A stretch of 64,000 nucleotides of DNA from Doryteuthis pealeii (Eukaryota > Mollusca > Cephalopoda > Myopsida > Loliginidae), in NCBI GenBank assembly GCA_023376005.1, contig CM042141.1, forward strand, positions 89,981,671 through 90,045,670, read 5' to 3'. This document shows, one piece after another, positions 14,401 to 24,886 of the stretch. The notes beneath the pieces are model-generated. The model did no database searches and was not told the origin of the DNA. It saw only the letters and a program-made list of their open reading frames with translations. The position numbers and the translations under genes are program-made. Each line of letters begins with the position of its first letter. The first letter of the stretch is position 1.

Positions 14401-15266
14401 TTCTTTCTATCTTCTTTCTTTTCGGCTACGATCGTCTAGTCGCCATGTTTAATCTTTACTTCAATCTTTTGGCCGGACGTCATCTTGTCTCTTCTTGTCT
14501 TCTTCTAACTAAGGGCTTCTTTTCAAATCATATCATTAATTAACTACAAGACTTTGTTTTTCTTTGATCAAAGATTTGATTATTGCATTGCCCTGATTCA
14601 CCGCGCGGTCTGAGTTACAACTTCAGCAGCACACGTCTGTCCTGCTACATCTCTGGTTGAAAACTGATTACCTAACTCTATCGTGTGACTATCGAGATTC
14701 CCGCCTCTTGGGTCAGTTGGGGCCATAACCGTTACTGGTATTTTCCCATCCCCTGATCTTAAAAACAATGGCCCCTTAGAATTCTCGCTACAGGGCTTGT
14801 TAAAAACCCACGCCACCACACAATTATGCAACACTGTTTCAACAGTCTGATTTTCTTTTTCTTGCAGTCGGCTTACACCCGAAACAATTCCGATATCTGT
14901 CTTTCTATAATATGCCGTAAAGGTGAAGATCTTTGCAAATCAATTGTTCCTGCCTACAAGACAACCTGTGGAAATAAAAAGGTAGGTAGATTCAATCTAC
15001 TTTTTCAATCCTAGATAGATTTATATGATGTATAGAAATAGAAAAAAAAACAATATTAAATATTGTGCTAACAGACACCTGTTTCAACCTATGAGGTCTA
15101 TAAAGTGTAATTCAATTGAAATCATCAGAGTACATATTTTTGTTGAATGAAAAAAAGGAAGAAAATTCGAAATCGTGTCAAAATTTTCCTCCTTTTTTTT
15201 CATTCAACAATAAATATGTGCTCTGATAAAGACCAGTGTTTATAAATTGTCTTTTACAATTGTCAT

Positions 15267-15299
<33 letters not shown>

Positions 15300-18200
15300 T
15301 TGATGATAAAACGTCACCTGAAGATTGTTTGCAATTACGCATGCATGAAACCAAAATTGTTGTGACTGTTCCTTTGTCACCAAATAAATAGATATGTAAA
15401 ACCTTTATATATTTATTTTATTATAATATATAACAGCTCTATTTTATATTGAGCACTCTTCCAATAATACTGCATTTTGGTACACCGTTCCAGTAAAAGC
15501 TGAAACAGTGATAATCCCACACTACAATATATATATATATATATATAAAACAAATATTGAAAATGAAAATGAAGACAATTGTAAAAGACACTTTATAAAC
15601 AACAGTCTTCATCAGAACACATATTTTTGTTGTATGAAAAAGGAGGAACATTTATCTGTTTGGCGCGTGGGGTTCAAATAACGCTCCTTTTGGGGTATTT
15701 ATTCTATGTTATGACGATTTTGGGTAATGTGACATAAGCAGTGACGTAATTTTTGTTACAGACAAAAACCGGAAGCGAATCTCCATTATTAATAGTTTTA
15801 ATAAAGTTAATTAAAAAAAACTTTCTGTATAAGAAATCTTAATATTTTTTCTACTTTTATAAGAAGACTTAGAACTTTTTTAAAGACCCTCATATTTACC
15901 TCGCATCCCACGTATGCGGGTATGACAAAATCATTTAATGTGGGACTACCCATAAACCGAAGCTCATGGGATGGCGGGCACAAAAATGCGTAGATCCCGT
16001 CGGCATTCCCCCTTAAGGGGGCACCTCAGACACTGGGCAATAAACCCAGCTCTGCCCCTTTAAATCAAGGGGGTAGGTGTTGCCTGTGGGAATGGCCCCC
16101 TGGGATCACGCCGTTAATTAAGCCACTGGACCCCGGACCCGAAGGTCTGGGTTATTTGTGCATTAAACGACCCACGTAGACTGGAATCTGTCCGGGAAAG
16201 TGAGACACCAAATTTTCCAGCAGTTTGAGATTTTAAAAAACAAAACAAAACAAAAAAAAATGCATCCTCCAATCCAGGCCTCGAAATTTAGACTCCATTA
16301 TAATAAAAAAGAAAATATTTTCAGCACACAGCAGAGTGGACTTAAAGGAAAGGTGACTGTGATACTAGCTATATACGCAGCATTTGGAATGATCACGAAG
16401 GGCCCGAGCGGAAAATTTGAGTTGCGCATCCAATAAAGGATTAAAACCACCACAGGTCGGTGAGAAAACTAAGAAAAGATCCAGGAATGTTGAGGCTACT
16501 TGCTGTCTCTCAAGACTTTAGTGAAGACCATAAGTGAGTCATGATGTGCCATAATCGCCAAGAGTATCCTATTAGTGATAGGTATTTCTAGTTTAACCAG
16601 TTCTGTGACAATAGAATCTGTGACAATAGAACCTGTGACAATAGAATCTTTGATAGGAAATATATTCTTCATTCAATTCTGTCTCATTCTTTTCGAAGAT
16701 TTTCATCTACTCCAGCTTATGTTTATATGTATTTACCAACCCCTCCGCACGAGCAGGATGTGACACAAGATAGAATTTCTTAAGCGGAGTTCAACAGGTT
16801 TGAATTCAGAGTTTTCCTTCTCTTAGACCGGTTGCCTAACCAAGGTTAAAGAGTCCAATCTGCCCTACTACTTATCCATAGCTGGAGGGAGAGTAGGATT
16901 CATACCTTTCCCAAATGTATTAGCGCTAAGTGAAATGCAATTACCACACCCAGCTTATGTTTATAAGATTAATAAAAGAATGTACGACGAAAATAATAAA
17001 TGAACTGTAATATCTTCTATTCGTACTAAGGATGACTACAGATTAACTGTAAAGATTCATCTAATAACAACACGTGTAAACGACAAAATGGTTTTTGGTT
17101 GGTTGATTTCTACGACATATCAATGTTTGTTTGTTTTTATGTCGAGGACGATTTTTTTCTTATTCTTATTTTTGATGGGCATTCAACTTTTTAAAACTCA
17201 TTTTTAACACATTTTTAAACTCCTTTTTTTTTTTTAAATCTATTCTAACCCATAGATGGGACTTTAACAGGTAGTACCACCCCGGGTCAAAGTGGACCTG
17301 GGAGTAATGCCAATAAAGAGCTATTCCACGCGGCCCAGAACTCCAGAATTGGAACCTCACAACTAGATGCAGTTTAACGTCATACCCAGGACACTAGGGA
17401 CTCTCAGCCACTGCCTTCTAGCACATATGGGATTATAAAGGTTGGGGGTGCCATAAGGGCAATAGCATTGGGACAACCATATAGGCTATTTACCGCGTAT
17501 CTCATGTATGTGGGTGGGGCACAAGGTCTTTTTAATGTGGGATCACTCACGAACCGAAACTCATGGGATGGTAGATGCAAAAAATGCGTAGATCCCGTCG
17601 GCATTCCCCTTAAGGGGGCACCTCAGACACTGGGCAATAAACCCAGCTCTGCCCCTTTAAATCAAGGGGGCAGATGTTGCCTGGGGGAATGGCCCCCTGG
17701 GATCACGCCGTTAATTAAGCCACTGGACCCTGGACCCGAAGGTCTGGGTTATTTGTGCATTAAACGACCCACGTAGACTGGAATCTGTCCGGGAAAGTGA
17801 GACACAAAATCCCGCTGGCATTTCCCCTTTAAGGGGACGCCTCAGGCATTGGGCAATAAACCCCGCCCCGCCCCTATAAATCAAGGGAGCAGGTGTTGCC
17901 TGGAGTGGATAGCCACCTGGGATCACGCCGTTAATTACAGCACCGGCCCAGTAGCCGAAGCCACCAGAGCGAGTGAGATATTCAAATGCCTCATATAGGT
18001 GGTAAGGCTTAATGTGACCAGCCTATTGATAGAGGGGGGCGGTTTTAATACTAATATTTGTACCACTTATACAGTATGCAGTATTTACTTCCGCCGGTGT
18101 ACTTGGGGTAAATGTATACCCTGAATATAATTCCAGATTACTAAAGTAACCTGGTTCATTTTTTATTAAGCAGTTATCGTAATATACTTTATTTTCTCTT

Positions 18201-21200
18201 CTTTTTTTTTTCAGTGGTGTATGTTTGGACAATGTGTTTACGATGCTGCGGCTCCCACAGCTGACGGTAGGACATTTATTTAGTTCTTATTCATATTAGT
18301 ATTAATAACGTTTGTATTTATTTTAATTTTAGATCAAACAATCTCACCTATATTTATTATTATAAGAGTTTTTCACACCGGCGTTAGCTGATGGCATTTC
18401 ACTGGAGTCCGAGTGACAACAAGTCTCCTCAGGACTACAGGACTCTTCTGAGTATTCTATCCGATTGTAGCAATGCAGTTGTCTGGACGGTCTCAATTCT
18501 TCCTCTGATCTTTCTCCAGTCTTTTTTCCAAGATTTTTGGGACCGTTCAAAATTATTATTATTATTATTATTATTATTAGCAGTAGTAGTAGTAATAGTA
18601 GTAGTATATCACTCTTTGGGAGTTTTTAGCACCATTATTAGTTGGTGGTCTTTCACTGGTGTCTGAGTGACAACAAGTCTCCAGGACTCTTCTGGGTATT
18701 CTAGTTATTCTTAATTCTGTTGTCTGGGTGGTTTTGCCAAATCTTTGGGTGTCGTTCCCAGTGCACCAACTTGCACAGTTCCCAGTGGATCACCTTTCTC
18801 GCTTAATCTTGCCTAGTCTTGTATGGGGTAAAGTTTGGTTCCTTCGTACTTGTATCCTATCCTCAATAAAGCTGGTTCTTCCTTCTTGTGAACCGGTGAG
18901 CTGAAATGGAATTTAAAGAACAAAAAAAGGAAAAAGACAAAGGCAGAAGGTGGCTTTATGACTTAGGCTTTATTGACTGGGTTATAGTCGCCTGTAGCAA
19001 GGGAATATCCCCTGGCTAGAAGTTGCGACTACGCCTAGTTAAGGGCAGACTTGAAATGGCCGAGAGATTCTTTTGGGGGTCAGGGGACAGTCTTTTTTGT
19101 CGAACATGCGCGGAGGGTTCTTCCGGTGAAAGCGCCATGAGAGTTTTTTTTTTTTAGTTTTTTTTATTCTAATTCTATTTTCATTTTATTTTAATCTCCA
19201 CGTTTGTCTTTTCTTTTGTACCAGTTTGTTGTATTTGCTTCTTCTGTAATCAACCGTTTAATCTTTGTCTCCTCACACCCTACACTTGCTATTCCGTTGT
19301 GTATCATCGATTTTCACTTTATTATTATTTCACTCCTTCTGAGTTTGTCTGACCAGTGATAGCTGATGGCCTTACACTGGAATCTGAGCGACAACAAGTC
19401 TCCTCGGGTCTCTGGGACTCTTCTGAGTATTCTAGCTGATCTCAACAATGCTGTTGTCTGGATGGTTTCAATCCTTCTTCTGATTTCCAGTTCCTCTGGT
19501 TCGTTTTCTAAACTTTTGGTGGGTATCATTTTCACCAGTATTTTCAATTCTCGAGCAAGGTCCAGTTATTTGCCTATCTTTTTGTTTTCTTTCATCTTCA
19601 CCCTGTCATCTGCCTTGATTTTTATTATTACTGTCTCACTGGGTTTTTCACACTAGCATTAGCTGGTGTTCTTTCGCTGGAGTCTGAGTGACAACAAGTC
19701 TCCTCAGCTTTCCATTCTGGTCAGATTTCAGCAATGTTGTTGTCTGGATGGTCTTCGTCTGATTTCCAGTTCCTCCATTCAGTTTTTTTTTAAACTTTTG
19801 GGAGCCGTTCCAAGTGCATCAGCTACAATTGGTATCACTTTCGCCTTCATATTCCACAGTTGTTTTTTCAATTCTCTAGCAAGGTCCATGTATTTCTCTA
19901 TCTTTTAGCTTTCTTTCATCTTTAACTGTAAGCTGCTGGAACTGCAAAATCTACCAGTTAACAAGTTCTCTTTCGCTTGTTAATACTAGGTCTGGTCTTC
20001 TGACTGGGATAAGGCGATCCGTTTTTATCTCGAAGTTCCACAAAATTTTGTTTCATTCTCAAGAACAGATTCTTGTTTATGCATATACCATTTTGTTGTA
20101 TGGTGAAAATTTAGTTTTTTTGCACAATTCCCAGTGGATCGCCTTTCCAACCCAGTCGTACCTAGCACAGTCGATAGGAAAGAATTGGTGCATCAAGGAA
20201 TGCCACACACGCAATCAACGACTGACCGCAGGAATTTTGAATTCAGAGTTTTCCTTCTCCTAGGTTAAAGAGCTCAATCTGTCCTACTATTTTACCCATA
20301 ACTGAAAGGAGAATATATGGATTCATACCTTTCCCAAGGGTATTAGCGCTATGTGAAATGCAAACAGCCTTGCCTAGGATTTGAACTCGGGTCGACAAAT
20401 ATATATATATGAAGCCTTGTTCAATACTCCAGCGAAATATACTACACATTTTTGTCTGAGTTTTGTTCTTTCATTCCTTATATTTTACCTCATTCTGTCG
20501 GATTCATTCCAACTCCCTTTTTCTCATATATTATATAACTTTGTCTTATTTTCTTGCTTTTTACTGGCAGAAAGTTGTCTCCTTGGGGATGATGAGAACT
20601 TGAATTTTGTCATCCAATATCCAAATGATGTCAAGTATATCCCGAAAGATTGTCCTGATATCATAAGCCGGATTCCAAACTATTGCGATACTCCCAGACA
20701 AAGAGCTTACTGTTGCAAAACTTGCAGGGAGAAAGAAAGTAAGTTTCAATGATTTTCTATATTTTACTAACAAATTTCAAACGTTTGTCTAAATTTTTTT
20801 AGATCAGGCTTGATATGTATAATTTTGATTTTTTTTTTTTTCGAACTGTTGTCCTCATCTTTACTTTGATATATAAAAGCACGACGTTTCAGCCGTTCTA
20901 CCATCAGGCCTTCTTCAGGTGTACCCTGCCCTCCGTACAACAACATCATTATTTGAACTAGCAACAGAAAACACCCTCCAGGCGTCGTAAAAAATAATTT
21001 TTGAAAGACATTGCCAGAGAGGGTGGGAATTAAAAGTAAAAATTCAATGTCAGGGGGTTTATATCATAAGTAAGCAAAATCCTCATATTTATTAAAGGAG
21101 TAAAAAAAAAAATTAAACCATTTGAAATGAAACCTGAGCCCCGTCCCTCTCAAATAAAATGTTGCGTGCATGTAATAATCAAACAATTATTTTGAATATT

Positions 21201-22504
21201 TTCCACATCAATTTTCCACAAAATCGTAGGTATTTATTTATTTGTAAACTTTTAGTTAACTTCTTGTTACTGTAAAAAAAAAAAGGGGGGGGACGAGAGT
21301 AAAAAAAACAAACACTTTTTAAAATTGCTTACTCAAATTTTGGGTGTATATAGCATAAGGATATTGTGACGTAGAGCTATGACGTAGTTTTTGTTACAGA
21401 CAGAAATACAAACAATCTCTATTATTAATAGAAATAGAAGAGATCTTCGTACGTTCTTCAGTGGCTTGATTGCTCAACAGACAAACTATTCAAAATGATT
21501 TCCCAGGTTGAATCATTGCTATATTCGGACGGACAGTAGGAAGTGCGCGGTGTAATGGTTAAAGTCATGGGAAATGGACTCGTCGCCCCGAGTTCAAATC
21601 CTGGACGTGGTAATTGCATTTCACTTAGCGCTAATATCCTTGGGAAAGGTATGAATCCTACTCTCCCTCCAGCTATGGGTAAATAGTAGGGCAGACAGGG
21701 CTCTTTAACCTTGGTTAGGCAACCGGTCTAGGAGAAGGAAAACCTGCTGAACTCCTCTTAAGAAATTGACCTTGTATCGCATCCTACTCGTGCGGAGGGG
21801 TTGGTAAATATATGTATTCGGACGGACAAGGTACACTTGAAGAAGACCGGCAAAAATGAGCACCAGTCCGAAAAATCAAAATAATTTTAAACACTGTAAT
21901 ATTTTAACCTTTTTGTTCTTATCAAAACACTAACTTAATTTGTAATCTAGTTAACTAATACATTTTATTGCTATAATTCTAATGATATTTTTCCAACGAT
22001 GTTTAAATTAGTCAAATTTTACTATAAAAGAGTGGGGCGTTGATTTACGTTTAATAAATTGAAAAGCCTGTGATTATAGAGGTTGGAAGGCTTCTAATTA
22101 TGGACTTCCCATTTTTCACTATAGGGAGGTTTAACTCTTTGCTTACCAAATTTCCTCCACGGCTGTATCAAATTTTCTTGGTATCTTTTACCTGTATGAT
22201 GGGATATTTCAAAGTTCACTCTCTATTCATTCTATTCAAATAAAGTCCCTATTATTATTGTAATCGGAGTCCTTTTACTCAGTTATAATGAACTAACCAT
22301 CAGTTTTTTTTAAACTTTGTTTGTGTGTGGTGGGAGAGCTGCTGTGTGCAGCTTAAAGTAGGCAAAGAATTAAAGAAGATAACTATTAAAGGATAACCAG
22401 AGAATTTATTTGCAAGTTGTGCTGGCAGCATGGATTTCCATGATTCTCTTACCAACCGTCCCTATCGGTGATCGCAAGTCCTCTGCATGGCATTCAGTGT
22501 CCAT

Positions 22505-22553
<49 letters not shown>

Positions 22554-24832
22554 GTAATTTTCTACTGATCAGCAAACACTTATGTACATGTGTAGGTGTC
22601 CACAGGAGAACGTCACTTATGAGTTCGTCCTTGCTTCTCCAGCAGTTCCCAGCATGTCTTATTCACCTTATTTGGATGGTCTATGTGATAGGAAGCAAGT
22701 GGCTGTACAGCTGTTTTTTTGCAGGGTGCTACTTCCAGGACAGTACAAATTTGGGGGGTATTTTTCTTTTTATCTATATGATGGGAAAGTTCACTATCTA
22801 TTCACCTCAGAACTCATTCTATTCAAATAAAGTCCTATCATTATTGTAATCTAAGTCCTTCTATTCAGTTATAATGAACTAACCATCAGTTTTTAAACTT
22901 TGTTTCTGGTGGGAGAGCTGCTGTGAGCAGTTTAAAGTAAGCTTTATTTACAGCCCAACAGTAAACATTTACTTGTCTTCTTGAGATCTGATTCTTCCAT
23001 GTAGATTCGCAACTTTAATGTTTAATTGTTGAGCACGTTCCACAATATATTTCCTTTAAGGCAGCGAGTTAGAGTTGGATCATCTCTAACGGAGTCTGAC
23101 GGACTGAGGGGGTATTGTGTTGGAAGACCCGAACCCCCCTATGAAACCAGTTAATAGCATAACTGACGACGCTGGCCTTCGCTGATTAGTCAGGCGTATC
23201 TCGAACATCTTTCCTTTTTTTTTACTTGAGACTTTATGTGCAATCTCAGCAGCATAAACTCTGTTTTCCATAATAAGAATATCCAATTCTCGGACATTGT
23301 GTACATGGAATTTTGGAAGCCATTAGGAAGTATGTATTTGTTTTTTTGTAGAATCATAACGAATATTTGGCATCAAATATTGACCCTTGAATCACCCCCT
23401 AACACAATTCTCAATATCCTTAGATTTATGGGACGAAGTTAAGTTTGTTTGTACTGGTATCTTGTCTTCAATAAAGCTAGTAAGCTGAAATGGAATTTAA
23501 GGAACGAAAAGGAACCAGTTTATTAATATACAAGAATTTATTTCATCTATTTCTCTGAATGTTTGAGATGAGGCTTGATGATTAGTATTATCTGCGTTAT
23601 TCGGACTATTGTCCTCATCTTTATTGTTATCTGTATAACGTTTCGGACGATATGCCCTCCGGCCTTCTTCAGGTATTTCTTGACGGATTCGGGAACCTTC
23701 TTTTCGGACTCGGGAACCTTCTTGTCGAACTCGGGAACTTTCTTGTAATCGGGAGCCATTACGGAACTTTGAACTTAACCCTTTATTCAGTCCACGGGGT
23801 ATCCTGTTCTCATTCCGCTAACCATAGCTGGGGTAGGAGTTGTGTTAATTTTTTTTAGTAGAAGCAGTAACATAGAAAAATAAGGCCGGAGGGCATATCG
23901 GCCGAAACGTTGTACAAATAACAATGAAGATGGGGACAATAGTCCGAATAACGCAGATAATACTTATTATTTCTTCTAATTTATTAATACACATCAAGTT
24001 AATAAACGATTTCTACTAAGTTATAAAACCAACAAAAATATTTGCTCACAAGCTATTCGCTTACAAACCTACGAAATACGAAAGAAGATTTGGCATTAAA
24101 TAGCCCGAAAGGGTTTGATATGCCATAGCCCTGTACCTCAATTGATCCGGCAGTTTGTCCTTGGGTGGCGACCCGTGATGATTAAGGATGAAATCCTAGT
24201 GGATGCGCAGTCCATGACATGCAACACCCCACTATGGCCCTTATTTAGGCTAAACGGACGGTCGGAGAGGCCCCCTCCAATCAATCGGCTGGACACGTCA
24301 ATCCCTAGCACCTATATGATTATCCCGACCCTATTGCCCTTATGGCAAGGCCCGGTCCTTTTTATCATATTGCTAGTGCTAGAAGATGGTGGCCTAGGGT
24401 CTTTATGTCCTGGGTATAACGTTAAACTCTAACTGATGGTGAGGTTTAAATTCTGGAGGTCTGGTGAATGTGGAGCACCCCTTTACCACCATTGCTTCCT
24501 GGTCTACTCTGACCCGGAGTGGTAGTACCTATTAGGGTCCCATCTATGAGTTAAATAGAAAATTGTTTACAAAAAATTCAGTTAAAAAATTTATTCCAAA
24601 CTATCGCTTCGAATCTTTCAAAACTTTGTCGGCATTAAATGACCCACCGTGGTTAATATGCCGTTAAACAAAAACAAACAAACAACTTCTGATGTCGACA
24701 TCAACCTCAAAACTACCTTTACTTTCCACCCTATCGCAACGGGTATAATAAAAAAAAAACGCATACAATCAAATTATCCCGGGCGTCTTACAACCTCTAT
24801 TCTCGTTCAAACTATCCATATATAAAGGTCAG

Positions 24833-24886
<54 letters not shown>

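Noticed and set aside
21541..21620. A functional tRNA gene
   Set aside because: A and B boxes are present but the cloverleaf does not close; the same head recurs with a common SINE body.
21835..21885. Hammerhead motif (TTGAAGA...CGAAAA)
   Set aside because: The essential C of CUGANGA is replaced by U and stems are poor; treated as a relic or chance.
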